Notes: generated by a model from the letters alone, not told the origin. 64,000 bases of DNA from Brevibacillus fulvus (GCF_016908525.1 NZ_JAFBEB010000002.1:248001-312000); one strand, 5' to 3'. Counted from the stretch's first letter, positions 36,353 through 46,849 are shown. Translations and numbers: made by a program.

Positions 36353-38071
36353 ATGCCGAAGAGACTTCCGAAAGTGGATGTAGTACTTGTTGGCGTTGGT
36401 TGGACCGGGGGCATTCTCGCTTCCGAACTGACCAAAGCCGGATTGACCGTCGTAGGTTTGGAGCGCGGCAAAGAAAGAAAAACCGAAGATTATTTTATGG
36501 TTCACGATGAGCTTCGCTACGCGCTCCGCTATGAACTGATGCAAGATCTTTCCAGAGAAACGGTTACATTTCGCAGTAACGAAAAAGTCAGGGCATTGCC
36601 GATGCGTTCCTATGGGTCCTTTTTGCTCGGGGACGGGCTGGGTGGCGCGGGTGTGCACTGGAATGGACAAACGTACCGCTTTTTGCCGTATGATTTTCAA
36701 ATCCGCACGCAAACGATCGAACGGTATGGCGCCAATAAAATCCCGGCGGAGATGACCATTCAAGATTGGGGCATCACCTATGATGAGCTGGAGCCGTATT
36801 TTGACAAATTCGAGAAAATGGCGGGGATTTCTGGCGAAGAGAATCCTCTGGGCGGCAAACGCTCGGACAAATATCCGACTCCGCCGATGAAAAAATCGCC
36901 AACGGTCAACATGTTTATTGAAGCGGCCAAGAAGCTTAATCTTCATCCCTATATGGTGCCGTCCGCCAATCTGTCCGAGAACTACACCAACCCTGACGGG
37001 GTAGCCAGAGCCGCTTGTCAGTATTGCGGCTACTGCGAGCGGTTTGGCTGTGAATACGGAGCGAAAGCTGATCCGGTGGTGACCGTGATACCGGTGGCGA
37101 AAAAGACCGGCAAATTTGAGATTCGCTCCCATTCCAATGTCCGACGGATTTTACATACTGGAAACAGAGCAACAGGTGTGCTGTATGTTGATGTGACGAC
37201 GGGAGAAGAAATTGAACAGCCGGCCGACATTGTCGTGCTGACCAGCTTTGTGTTCAATAACGTACGGCTGTTGCTGATGTCCAATTTGGGCCGTCCCTAC
37301 AATGCCGCCAACAATACCGGCGTGATCGGCAAGAACTACGCATACCAAGTGTTCAAGGGGCAGTCGGTCGGCTTCTTTAATGATTCCGAATTCAATACGT
37401 TCGCCGGTGCCGGATCGCTCGGAGCTTGCCTGGATGATTTCAACGGGGACAACTTTGATCACTCTGACCTCAATTTCATCCATGGCGCCAATATTGCCTA
37501 TACGCAAACCGGTAAGCGGCCGATTCAAAACAATCTTGTGCCCAAAGGAACACCGGGATGGGGAAAAGAGTTCAAGGCAGCGTCGATCAAGTATTACAAC
37601 AGTACGATCAGTGTCGCGGCACAAGGCGCTTGCATGCCATTCCGCCATCATTATCTGGATCTTGACCCGACCTATCGCGATGCTTACGGCGATCCGCTCA
37701 TTCGCATCACCTTTGATTTTGAGGAGCAGGATCGTCAATTGACGCAATATCTCGCTTCCAGATGCGAGGATATCGTCAAAGAAATGAAGCCGAGCCTGGT
37801 TGAGACAGCCAAGGAACTCGGGCCGTACGATATTACGCCTTACCAGTCGACCCATAACACCGGCGGAGTGATTATGGGTGCAGATCCGGCCACCTCTGCC
37901 GTAAACTCTTATTTGCAGATGTGGGATGTGGAAAATTTGTTTGTGGTCGGTGCTTCCGCTTTTGCGCATAACAGCGGCTATAACCCGACGGGAACGGTAG
38001 GCGCGCTGGCTTACCGGGCGGCCGAAGGAATTTTGAAATACCGGAAAAGCGGCGGGGGCATTCTCGTCTGA
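36353..38071 (+). CDS. GMC-family FAD dehydrogenase large subunit (gluconate/sugar dehydrogenase type)
   Basis: A 572-residue flavoprotein that oxidises a sugar, sugar acid or alcohol. FAD-binding fold at the N-terminus (VVLVGVGWTGGILASEL, GxGxxG at 14-19). A cysteine cluster C222-x2-C225-x2-C228-x4-C233 (CQYCGYCERFGC) is placed like the Fe-S ligands of bacterial FAD-glucose dehydrogenase. The GMC C-terminal domain ends with VGASAFAHNSGYNPTGTVGALAYRAAEGI, holding the catalytic His/Asn pair. It has no signal of its own and would be carried out with the Tat-tagged small subunit. No cytochrome c subunit follows. ATG 36353 with GAGGTG is preferred over GTG 36344. Confidence 0.88.
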   Translation: MPKRLPKVDVVLVGVGWTGGILASELTKAGLTVVGLERGKERKTEDYFMVHDELRYALRYELMQDLSRETVTFRSNEKVRALPMRSYGSFLLGDGLGGAGVHWNGQTYRFLPYDFQIRTQTIERYGANKIPAEMTIQDWGITYDELEPYFDKFEKMAGISGEENPLGGKRSDKYPTPPMKKSPTVNMFIEAAKKLNLHPYMVPSANLSENYTNPDGVARAACQYCGYCERFGCEYGAKADPVVTVIPVAKKTGKFEIRSHSNVRRILHTGNRATGVLYVDVTTGEEIEQPADIVVLTSFVFNNVRLLLMSNLGRPYNAANNTGVIGKNYAYQVFKGQSVGFFNDSEFNTFAGAGSLGACLDDFNGDNFDHSDLNFIHGANIAYTQTGKRPIQNNLVPKGTPGWGKEFKAASIKYYNSTISVAAQGACMPFRHHYLDLDPTYRDAYGDPLIRITFDFEEQDRQLTQYLASRCEDIVKEMKPSLVETAKELGPYDITPYQSTHNTGGVIMGADPATSAVNSYLQMWDVENLFVVGASAFAHNSGYNPTGTVGALAYRAAEGILKYRKSGGGILV

Positions 38072-38086
38072 CGAGCCGAAGCAAAC

Positions 38087-38121
38087 AACCGATTTCCTGG
38101 TAACGGGAGATCGGTTTTTTT
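38087..38121 (+). terminator. Terminator of the GMC dehydrogenase operon
   Basis: AACCGATTTCC (38087-38097) pairs with the segment 38106-38116 (one G-U pair), followed by T6. Confidence 0.85.
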
Positions 38122-38226
38122 ATGGAGAATTGCGGGGCAAAGTGTAAGTTGGAACGGAATGTTGTGGTATGATAGTAAGAGCAGCGTGCTGCTATATTTA
38201 TCCAATTGAACTGGAGGAGAGTTTGG

Positions 38227-39054
38227 ATGGGCAAACATATTGCTGATACCACTGTTCTGCATAATGGCGTAAAGATGCCTTGGCTCGGTCTCGGGGTCTG
38301 GAAAGTGACTGCTGAAGGCGAAGTGGAACATGCGGTTGCAACAGCGATCAAAAACGGCTACCGCAGTATTGATACGGCAGCTGTCTATGGCAACGAAGAA
38401 GGCGTTGGACGTGCAATCCAACAATCCGGCGTTGCTCGCGAAGATTTGTTTATTACGACAAAAATTTGGAATTCCGAACAAGGCTATGATTCCACGCTAC
38501 GCGCGTTCGAAGAGAGCCGCAAAAAGCTTGGCCTTACATATGTTGATCTGTACCTGATTCACTGGCCGGTGAAAGGAAAATACAAAGACACGTGGAAAGC
38601 GCTGGAGAAGCTGTATAAAGACGGCGTTGTCCGCGCGATCGGCGTCAGCAACTTCCATGTGCATCACCTGCAAGATTTGATGGCGGATTGCGAAATTGTC
38701 CCGATGGTTGATCAAGTTGAATTCCACCCGCTGCTCACGCAAAGGGAGCTGCTCCAATTCACGAAGGAAAACAACATCCAAATGGAGGCATGGAGCCCGC
38801 TGATGCAAGGCAATCTGGATCTGCCACTGTTAAAAGAACTGGCGGAAAAATACCAAAAGACGCCGGCGCAAATCGTCTTGCGTTGGGACTTGCAACAAGG
38901 TGTGGTCACCATTCCGAAATCGGTAAAAGAACAGCGGATTATCGAAAACAGCGACATCTTCGATTTCGAACTTTCTGCGGAAGATGTGGAAAAAATCAAT
39001 GGGTTGAACCAAAACAAACGTTTCGGCGCCGATCCGGATAACTTTAATTTCTGA
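38227..39054 (+). CDS. Aldo/keto reductase (YvgN/YtbE-like glyoxal/methylglyoxal reductase)
   Basis: A 275-residue NADPH-dependent TIM-barrel reductase. The catalytic tetrad is intact: D49, Y54, K79 and H112 ([21 protein letters not shown]). The NADPH-binding end has [13 protein letters not shown]. Length and sequence pattern fit B. subtilis YvgN/YtbE, which reduce glyoxal, methylglyoxal and other aldehydes. ATG 38227 follows GGAGGAG. An extended -10 (TGGTATGAT, 38166-38173 area) is a possible promoter. It is a single-gene unit between two terminators. Confidence 0.92.
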   Translation: MGKHIADTTVLHNGVKMPWLGLGVWKVTAEGEVEHAVATAIKNGYRSIDTAAVYGNEEGVGRAIQQSGVAREDLFITTKIWNSEQGYDSTLRAFEESRKKLGLTYVDLYLIHWPVKGKYKDTWKALEKLYKDGVVRAIGVSNFHVHHLQDLMADCEIVPMVDQVEFHPLLTQRELLQFTKENNIQMEAWSPLMQGNLDLPLLKELAEKYQKTPAQIVLRWDLQQGVVTIPKSVKEQRIIENSDIFDFELSAEDVEKINGLNQNKRFGADPDNFNF

Positions 39055-39075
39055 TCTGCCAGCCACACGAGCGAA

Positions 39076-39108
39076 GAACCCGGGCAAGTACCCCCGGGTT
39101 CTTTTGCT
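39076..39108 (+). terminator. Terminator of the aldo/keto reductase gene
   Basis: GAACCCGGG (39076-39084) pairs with CCCGGGTTC (39093-39101), followed by TTTTGCTTT. Confidence 0.85.
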
Positions 39109-39203
39109 TTGTGCCGGCCTTATTGCCAGAACGAAAGGGGCGGGGTAAGATTAGACATAGATTTGGCATTTTACACTAGGCATGGCAAATAGGAGGTAAA
39201 CGT

Positions 39204-39803
39204 ATGCTCTCATCCATTTTTCGTCGCAAATGGACGACGGTCGATTTTGTATTGATCGTGGTCACAGCCGCACTGTATGCGGTCGCTCTGTTAACATTGG
39301 CGCAAATCAAAATCATTCCACAGGTTCCGATTCGTCCGGCCAATGCCTTGCAACCGGTATTCGGCATTCTCTTTGGCTTGCCCGGCTGCATCGGTTTGGC
39401 TTTTGGCAATATGGTCAGCGACTTGTTAACCGGCAGTGCCGCCCCGCACATTTTGGCAGCGGGATTGATCTCCAACTTTCTCGGCGGGTTTATTTCCTTG
39501 CTGGCTGTCAGTCATCCGGCCTTGAAGACGGGGCGCAGCTATGTGCAATATTATTTGTTCGTCGTGCTGGTCGCTTCTGCCGTCGTGGCTTGTTCCATTT
39601 TGCTGAATGTGGCGCTCGGCTTTACTCCGGTCGAAGTGGCCTATGAATTTATCCCGGTCGTTTTCCTCAATCAGGCGATTGCAACCGCAATCCTGGGGCC
39701 AATCCTGTTGAAATTGCTTTATCCGTTCGTCAAACGGTCCGGTCTGTATCGCGGCCGCGCTGTTTCCTCCGGCTATGAAGCGCCAAGGAGTTATCGACCG
39801 TGA
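39204..39803 (+). CDS. ECF transporter substrate-binding (S) component, QueT-like
   Basis: A 199-residue membrane protein with about six helices. IRPANALQPVFGILFGLPGCIGLAFGNMVSDLLTG follows the S-component pattern of energy-coupling-factor transporters, with closest resemblance by eye to the QueT branch (RPxxAL...G...GN...D). The substrate (a queuosine precursor, a vitamin or another micronutrient) cannot be fixed. AGGAGGTAAA precedes the ATG. It starts a four-gene unit S-A-A'-T with overlapping or nearly overlapping ends; no riboswitch that I recognise lies in the 95 bases upstream. Confidence 0.8.
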   Translation: MLSSIFRRKWTTVDFVLIVVTAALYAVALLTLAQIKIIPQVPIRPANALQPVFGILFGLPGCIGLAFGNMVSDLLTGSAAPHILAAGLISNFLGGFISLLAVSHPALKTGRSYVQYYLFVVLVASAVVACSILLNVALGFTPVEVAYEFIPVVFLNQAIATAILGPILLKLLYPFVKRSGLYRGRAVSSGYEAPRSYRP

Positions 39804-40657
39804 CCGGCCAGCCGATCCTTTCGCTAAGCGATGTCAGTTGGTCTTATGAAGAGGGACAGGCTCCGGTTTTGCGTCAGCTCCACTTGCAGCTGCAGGCAGG
39901 CGAAGCAGTAGGCGTCGTCGGCCGCTCCGGTTCAGGAAAAACAACGCTGCTGTTGACGTTGGCCGGCTTGATTCCGGCCAATTATGCCGGTTCGTTTGCG
40001 GGACAACGGTTGGCCGCTGGCGAGATCGGCATCGTCTTTCAAGATCCGGAGACGCAGTTTATCGGCTTGACGGTGGAAGAGGAGATCGCCTTTTCATTGG
40101 AAAACAAAGGATATTCCGATCAGCAGATCGAGCGGCGAATTGAGGAAGTGCTGCAGTTGGTCGGTCTGCAAGGATTTGAAGCCCGGTCGCCGTTTGAACT
40201 GTCTGGCGGCGAGAAACAGCGGGTAGCGATTGCCTCGGCACTGGCGGTATCGCCGCAAATTTTGATCCTGGACGAACCGACATCGGAGCTTGACCCAAAA
40301 GGCGCCGCCGAGGTTTTTCAATTGCTGCACCGTCTCAGACGGGAGGAGAAGATGACGATTGTCGTCTCTTCGCATGCGACGGAAGAGTTGGCCCGTTTTT
40401 GCGACCGCGTCGTGCTGCTCAGCGAGGGGGACCTTCGGCTGGATTTACCGACGGCTTCCTTTTTTCAACAAATCGGTTTATTGGAACAAGAGGGAATCTT
40501 TGTTCCGGATATGATCAAGCTGCACCATTGGCTGACGGAGCAGGGTCAGCTGCAAGCGGAGCCGACTTCGCTGACGGTCGAGGAGATGATTGCGGCATTT
40601 CAACGGATGGAGGAACAACGGAGGGGGAGACATGAGCGACTCAATCATTCGCTTTGA
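39800..40657 (+). CDS. ECF transporter ATPase, first copy
   Basis: A 285-residue ABC ATPase of the CbiO/EcfA type that powers the transporter. Walker A GRSGSGKTT, Q-loop FQDPETQFIGLTVEEEIAF (the ECF-typical form), signature LSGGEKQR, Walker B LILDEPTSELD and switch His in VVSSHATEE are present. GTG start overlaps the S-component stop by 4 bases; the end overlaps the second ATPase by 26 bases. The C-terminal 50 residues extend past the ATPase core, as usual for EcfA. Confidence 0.93.
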   Translation: MTGQPILSLSDVSWSYEEGQAPVLRQLHLQLQAGEAVGVVGRSGSGKTTLLLTLAGLIPANYAGSFAGQRLAAGEIGIVFQDPETQFIGLTVEEEIAFSLENKGYSDQQIERRIEEVLQLVGLQGFEARSPFELSGGEKQRVAIASALAVSPQILILDEPTSELDPKGAAEVFQLLHRLRREEKMTIVVSSHATEELARFCDRVVLLSEGDLRLDLPTASFFQQIGLLEQEGIFVPDMIKLHHWLTEQGQLQAEPTSLTVEEMIAAFQRMEEQRRGRHERLNHSL

Positions 40658-41447
40658 AAAGGTCAGCTTTCATTACAAGGCGGAGCAGCCGGTATTAAAA
40701 CAGATCGACCTCAGCATTCGCTCCGGCGAGTTTATCGCGTTGATCGGCGGAAACGGCTCGGGGAAGACGACGTTGGCCAAACATTGCAACGGTCTGTACA
40801 AACCGACCGATGGGGCGGTCTACGTGGAAGGACGGGATACGCGCGAGGTCTCGGTTGCCGAGCTGTCACGCATCGTTTCCTATTGTTACCAGAATCCCGA
40901 TCATCAAATTTTTCAATCGACGATTGGCGAGGAAGTGGCGTTTGGCCCAAGCAATCTCGGCTTAGCGAAAGCGGAGATTGAAGAAAGGGTGACGCAAGCT
41001 TTGGAAGCTGTCGGGCTGTTGCCTTACCGGGAGGAAGAACCGTACTTTGTCAGTAAGGGAACGCGGCAAAAAATCGCCGTTGCTTCCATATTGGCCATGA
41101 AACCGCGCGTAATCGTTCTCGATGAACCGACCACCGGATTGGATCACCGTGGCGTCATGGAGATGATGGCATTGATTCAAAGTTTGCACCGACAGGGGCA
41201 TACGATTTTGGCGATCACACACGACATGCGGTTGGTTGCGGAGTACGCCCAGCGCGTGCTCGTCTTGCACAAAGGGGAAATCGTTTGTGACGGCGAGCCG
41301 CGGCATGTGTTTGCGCAAACGAATGCGCTCAGTCTGGCGCAAGTGGAGCCTCCCGCTGTCAGTCGTTTTGCGCAGGCGCTTGGGTTGACGCCGTTGCCGC
41401 TCACGTTAGCCGAGCTGCAGGACCGGCTTGTAAAGGAGTTGACCTGA
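40632..41447 (+). CDS. ECF transporter ATPase, second copy
   Basis: A 271-residue partner ATPase forming a heterodimer with the preceding product. Walker A GGNGSGKTT, Q-loop YQNPDHQIFQSTIGEEVAFG and Walker B VIVLDEPTTGLD with switch His in AITHD. The signature reads VSKGTRQKIAVAS instead of the usual LSGGxxQR: the LSGG serine-glycine pair is altered to SKGT. ATG 40632 follows GGAGGGGGAGA, inside the previous gene. The altered signature suggests an asymmetric pair with one weakened ATP site. Confidence 0.91.
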   Translation: MSDSIIRFEKVSFHYKAEQPVLKQIDLSIRSGEFIALIGGNGSGKTTLAKHCNGLYKPTDGAVYVEGRDTREVSVAELSRIVSYCYQNPDHQIFQSTIGEEVAFGPSNLGLAKAEIEERVTQALEAVGLLPYREEEPYFVSKGTRQKIAVASILAMKPRVIVLDEPTTGLDHRGVMEMMALIQSLHRQGHTILAITHDMRLVAEYAQRVLVLHKGEIVCDGEPRHVFAQTNALSLAQVEPPAVSRFAQALGLTPLPLTLAELQDRLVKELT

Positions 41448-41454
41448 ACGACCG

Positions 41455-42267
41455 ATGAATAAGACGAACGCGAAGCCAATGTCAACGGTGCATCCCGGTT
41501 TCTTCTTGCTTCTCTGGGTATTGTTGGGCAGCCTTTCGTTTATTTTCCAAGATCCGCGAGTGCTGCTTTTGTGTTGGCTGGGTGATCTGTTGTTAATCAC
41601 GTATTTGGGCTGGCCGCGGTCAATGCGAAAATTGTACTGGCTGCTCGGCGGGTTGGGCGCATTGTTCACGATGCTGAGCTGGCTTTTGTTTGTGCGAGAA
41701 GGTACCGCTTACTGGCGGGGAACGATCCCATTGGTCAGTTATCCGGTGCAGATTACAGATACAGGAATATTGTGGTCGATCGGGATGGGTCTGCGAATTG
41801 CCAACGTGACATTGCTCAGCATGTACTTTTTCTTGACGACGACCCCTCGGCAGCTTGCCCTTGCCTTGCGGGGAATCGGCGTGCCGTTTTCCATCGGCTT
41901 TCTGATTTCCTTAATCTTTCGCTTCATTCCGTTGGTAAAAAATGATCTGGAGACGATTCGGGAGGCGCAGCTGGTCAGGGGGCTGCAACTGGATCGGGGA
42001 AGGTTGCAGGAAAAACTGCGAAAATACGGTTTTCTGCTTGTTCCGTTGATTTTTACTTCATTGCGCAGAGTGCAACTCATCGCCAATGCGCTCGACGCCA
42101 AAGGTTTCCAGATTCGCAACCGCCATCATCGCTTTTATCAAATGCCCAAGTGGAAAAAACGTGAACTTTTGCTGTTATGTGCAGCTGTATGCTTTTTGCT
42201 GGCGTTATTTTATTGGGCCCGTGTTTCCCCGGCACATTATGGCGTTCTGCTGCCCAACCGAATTTGA
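41455..42267 (+). CDS. ECF transporter transmembrane (T) component
   Basis: A 270-residue membrane coupling protein of the CbiQ/EcfT family with about six helices. The cytoplasmic coupling helices that contact the ATPases are marked by EAQLVRGLQ (xRG motif) and ANALDAKGFQ (second motif, Lys instead of Arg). It begins 8 bases after the second ATPase stop and completes the set. A dedicated A-A'-T module next to an S gene suggests a group I ECF system, though it could also serve other S components in the genome. Confidence 0.9.
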   Translation: MNKTNAKPMSTVHPGFFLLLWVLLGSLSFIFQDPRVLLLCWLGDLLLITYLGWPRSMRKLYWLLGGLGALFTMLSWLLFVREGTAYWRGTIPLVSYPVQITDTGILWSIGMGLRIANVTLLSMYFFLTTTPRQLALALRGIGVPFSIGFLISLIFRFIPLVKNDLETIREAQLVRGLQLDRGRLQEKLRKYGFLLVPLIFTSLRRVQLIANALDAKGFQIRNRHHRFYQMPKWKKRELLLLCAAVCFLLALFYWARVSPAHYGVLLPNRI

Positions 42268-42282
42268 TCAATCCGCAAACCG

Positions 42283-42328
42283 CAAAGCCCGCTCGCGTGT
42301 GATGCTAGCATCGCCGAGCGGGCTTTGT
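42283..42328. terminator. Hairpin between the ECF operon and the LD-carboxypeptidase gene
   Basis: CAAAGCCCGCTCG (42283-42295) pairs with CGAGCGGGCTTTG (42315-42327). It lies between convergent genes. T runs are short, so strength is moderate. Confidence 0.68.
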
Positions 42329-42329
42329 G

Positions 42330-43268
42330 TCAGGCGGGAGGCAAGCGATTCGATACAATCGGGTCGAGCACGGTCAAGCGATTGTTGATCGTATCCAACT
42401 GGGCAACCGCCCCGATCGGAATCGCCGCTTTATAATACCCGTGCGCTGTCGCAACATTAGTCATCAGCGGTTTGCCCAATGGTACCATAAAGCCGTTGAT
42501 CAAATCCTCGTAGGACGTATTATACGAGATCGGACAATTTGTGCATTCACCCATGATGATGCCGAGACAATCGGCAAATTTGCCGGCCAGACGCAATTGA
42601 TTTAACATGCGGTAGACACTGTTGGTCGGTTCGTGAGTTTCTTCGATCAACAATATCTTTCCACGCGTGTCAATCTCAAAAGGTGTTCCTAACGTATCGA
42701 CAAAAGAGGTTAAGTTCCCTCCCACAATCGGACCGATGACATTTCCGGGGACTCGGCTGATTTGGGCCATGCCTGGAGGGTTTTCGATCACTCTCGGGGC
42801 GGTCGTGGTGGTAACGGCCGAGAAAAATTGCTCGAAATTATAAACAGGCGTGGCTTGTTGAAAATCGATCAACATTAAGCTTTGCAAAGTAATCAGATTT
42901 CCATATTGATACAGGACGTTCAGCAGGACGGTAATATCGCTGTATCCCGTAACAATTTTCGGATTGCGGCGAATGACGCGAAAGTCCAAATGGGGAATAA
43001 TCCCCGCCACCCCGACTCCGCCGCGTGTGGGCAGGATCATTTTTACATCCGGGTTTTCAAACATGTTCATCAAGTCGGAAGCGCGTTGCTGGTCTGTTCC
43101 CGCAACCATCCCGGTTTGGGCATACACATACTCACCCAATACAACCTGAAAACCCATTCCGACCAAGGTTTCCAGTCGCTGGTTGATCGTCGCCGCATCC
43201 AGCGGGCTGCCCAATGTCACGATGCCGATCGTATCACCGGGCCGCAAGATTGGTGGTCTTGTCACCAT
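42330..43268 (-). CDS. LD-carboxypeptidase (peptidase S66, MccF/LdcA-like)
   Basis: A 312-residue cytoplasmic serine peptidase that removes the terminal D-Ala from muropeptide tetrapeptides during wall recycling, or a related amide hydrolase. The PGDTIGIVTLGSP start, TRGGVG, and the catalytic Ser110 (VTGYSDIT), Glu at 209-210 (LLIEETHEP) and His276 (TAHGYYK) are all present. ATG 43268 follows GAGGTGAT; a GTG at 43277 is in frame. Substrate subclass (muropeptide versus microcin-like) cannot be told from sequence. Confidence 0.9.
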   Translation of the reverse strand: MVTRPPILRPGDTIGIVTLGSPLDAATINQRLETLVGMGFQVVLGEYVYAQTGMVAGTDQQRASDLMNMFENPDVKMILPTRGGVGVAGIIPHLDFRVIRRNPKIVTGYSDITVLLNVLYQYGNLITLQSLMLIDFQQATPVYNFEQFFSAVTTTTAPRVIENPPGMAQISRVPGNVIGPIVGGNLTSFVDTLGTPFEIDTRGKILLIEETHEPTNSVYRMLNQLRLAGKFADCLGIIMGECTNCPISYNTSYEDLINGFMVPLGKPLMTNVATAHGYYKAAIPIGAVAQLDTINNRLTVLDPIVSNRLPPA

Positions 43269-43415
43269 GTTTATCACCTCAAATAGACATCAACTAGGTT
43301 ATGTATATGGGCAACCGGCCAGAGGGGTGACGGACTTTTTTGCTGATCGAAGGTTTTCCTTCTTCTGGTAACGGGAGGTTTTCCTTCGCGCAAACATTGT
43401 TTAAAATGAGGGTAA

Positions 43416-45451
<2,036 letters not shown>

Positions 45452-45462
45452 GCAAACGAAAG

Positions 45463-45488
45463 CCTCCTGTTCCAGCGCGGACAGGAGG
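45463..45488 (-). terminator. Hairpin downstream of the SMR exporter genes
   Basis: CCTCCTGT (45463-45470) pairs with ACAGGAGG (45481-45488) around a 10-nt loop. On the minus strand it is followed by a T-containing stretch. It lies between convergent genes; a weak terminator for either is possible. Confidence 0.5.
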
Positions 45489-45523
45489 ATTGTGTATTGG
45501 TTTCCTGAAGCGGGCTAAACCAA

Positions 45524-45838
45524 TCAGGAAATCAGTTTCAATCCGATCGCCGACACAAGAATCATGGCGATAAACACGATTCGCTTCCAGTCTTTCGGTT
45601 CCCGGTAAAAGAGCATCCCCGTGATCGCTGCACCCGCTGCGCCGATTCCCGTCCAGACGGCGTAGGCCGTGCCCATCGGCAACGTTTCCATCGCCAGGTC
45701 CAAAAACAGGAAGCTTCCGCCAAACCCGAGCAGCAGCAGGAGAAAGGACAGCCACTTGCGATCGGCGTGCCATTTGTTCATCATCGTCACGGCAAACATC
45801 TCCATGCAACCAGCCAACACGAGAAACAGCCAGTCCAT
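45524..45838 (-). CDS. gdnD: SMR-family guanidinium exporter subunit (YkkD/GdnD-like)
   Basis: A 104-residue four-helix small multidrug resistance protein. The essential Glu is E13 (LAGCMEMFAVTMMNK), followed by METLPMGTAYAVWTGIGAAG, the Gdx/SMR helix 2-3 signature, and AIGLKLIS at the end, which strongly resembles B. subtilis YkkD. Its start overlaps the stop of the partner gene by one base, so the two are coupled and probably form a heterodimer. The guanidine-I riboswitch upstream of the pair indicates guanidinium as the exported ion. Confidence 0.9.
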   Translation of the reverse strand: MDWLFLVLAGCMEMFAVTMMNKWHADRKWLSFLLLLLGFGGSFLFLDLAMETLPMGTAYAVWTGIGAAGAAITGMLFYREPKDWKRIVFIAMILVSAIGLKLIS

Positions 45839-46179
45839 TAAGAATTCCTCCCTTCTTCCGGCGCGGATGGGGTCACTTGTTTCAGCCCGATCACGCCGAT
45901 CAGCAACAGCAGAATCAACAGCAATTTGGCCAGTTCAAACGGTTCGCCAAAGAAAAACATTTCCGACAGCACGGTTCCCGCACTGCCCAAGCCGACAAAG
46001 GTGGCATAAACGGTCCCGACCGGCAGCCGCCGCCCTGCGGCAATCAAGCCGTAGAAACTGATCAGGATGGCAAGCAATGTCCCTGCCCAACTCCAGAGGC
46101 TGTCGGCATGCTTCAAGCCGATCACCCATAGCACCTCAAACACCGCGGCAATCAATACTTTTATCCAATCGCTTTTCAT
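45838..46179 (-). CDS. gdnC: SMR-family guanidinium exporter subunit (YkkC/GdnC-like)
   Basis: A 113-residue partner SMR protein with E14 in [13 protein letters not shown] and [23 protein letters not shown] in helices 2-3. The open frame continues far upstream through the riboswitch; ATG 46179 behind GAGGAGGAGAG is the real start. First gene of the two-gene unit; length matches YkkC (about 112 residues). With its partner it exports guanidinium in exchange for protons, as shown for homologous riboswitch-controlled pairs. Confidence 0.9.
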   Translation of the reverse strand: MKSDWIKVLIAAVFEVLWVIGLKHADSLWSWAGTLLAILISFYGLIAAGRRLPVGTVYATFVGLGSAGTVLSEMFFFGEPFELAKLLLILLLLIGVIGLKQVTPSAPEEGRNS

Positions 46180-46212
46180 AAGTTCTGCTCTCCTCCTCAA
46201 CCGATTGAGCCT

Positions 46213-46250
46213 GAAAAAAATAAAAACCTGGAAGATCGTAATCTCCCAGG
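46213..46250 (-). terminator. Terminator in the guanidine riboswitch expression platform
   Basis: CCTGGAAGAT (46227-46236) pairs with ATCTCCCAGG (46241-46250, one G-U pair) and, on the minus strand, is followed by a long T run. It overlaps the 3' part of the riboswitch aptamer, as expected for guanidine-dependent antitermination. Confidence 0.85.
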
Positions 46251-46335
46251 CTTTTATCCTTCCGTGGCACAGTGTGATACTGTGAGTTTTCTCTTGGACC
46301 AGACCAGCCATTCCGCTGCGGAACCCTAGAAAACA
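46240..46335 (-). ncRNA. Guanidine-I riboswitch (ykkC RNA)
   Basis: On the minus strand the leader contains the conserved ykkC elements in order: TCTAGGGTTCCG, CTGGTCTGGTCCAAGAGAAAA, ACTCAC, CACGGAAGGATAAAAGCCTGGGAGA, with the loop sequences typical of the class. It ends in an overlapping terminator and directly precedes the paired SMR genes. Established function: binding of guanidinium prevents terminator formation and turns the exporter on. Confidence 0.92.
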
Positions 46336-46341
46336 TTTTTG

Positions 46342-46370
46342 TATATGTGTTGATGCTCATTTCTTATCAA
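46342..46370 (-). promoter_or_regulatory. Promoter of the guanidine riboswitch-exporter operon
   Basis: On the minus strand TTGATA (46365-46370) and CATATA (46342-46347) are spaced by 17 bases, just ahead of the riboswitch. The -35 box touches the last codon of ccdC. Confidence 0.65.
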
Positions 46371-46849
46371 GTGCGAATCAGAAACTTTTTGACCAGTTGG
46401 CGGTACATCACCAGCATGGCAATGCGCCACGGCACAATCATTCCATAAGCCAGTATAAAGAACAGACCGGCAGATTGCAAGGGGGAGAATGAATCGCCGA
46501 CGATCAGTTTGATCGCAAAACGAATGACCAACAAGCCGAAAAGGATAAAGAAAAAGGCCTTGGAACGTTTTAAAAACACATCTTGCCCGACAATTTCAAA
46601 GCGGGAAGTCAGAATCAGCGGCACCGAGAAAACCATGCCTACGAAAAAAGCAATGAGATCGTAACTTAAAGGAGTGACCGCTTCCGGCAAATGAAACATG
46701 ACAAATCCGGTTGACATAAAGATCGGTGGCAAAATAATTCCCTTTATGGAAACAGGCCGCTTTGCCGCACGCATGCGAACCATGATCACAAATCCGGCCA
46801 TTAACAACATCGCAATCATACCTAATACAGTAGGGGATATAAAGGACAT
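46367..46849 (-). CDS. ccdC: CcdC-family membrane protein
   Basis: A 160-residue protein with about five hydrophobic helices, equal in length to B. subtilis CcdC (YneJ). MVRMRAAKRPVSIKGIILPPIFMSTGF, FVGMVFSVPLILTSRFE, LKRSKAFFFILFGLL and YGMIVPWRIAMLVMY are the family blocks. In B. subtilis it sits by the cytochrome c maturation gene ccdA, though its own role is not settled. ATG 46849 follows AAAGGAG. It is immediately upstream of the guanidine operon, with no ccdA nearby. Confidence 0.88.
   Translation of the reverse strand: MSFISPTVLGMIAMLLMAGFVIMVRMRAAKRPVSIKGIILPPIFMSTGFVMFHLPEAVTPLSYDLIAFFVGMVFSVPLILTSRFEIVGQDVFLKRSKAFFFILFGLLVIRFAIKLIVGDSFSPLQSAGLFFILAYGMIVPWRIAMLVMYRQLVKKFLIRT

Noticed and set aside
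45838-46311. Extended N-terminus for the first SMR gene
   Set aside because: The extra 44 codons would translate the guanidine riboswitch; the RBS and the family length place the start at 46179.
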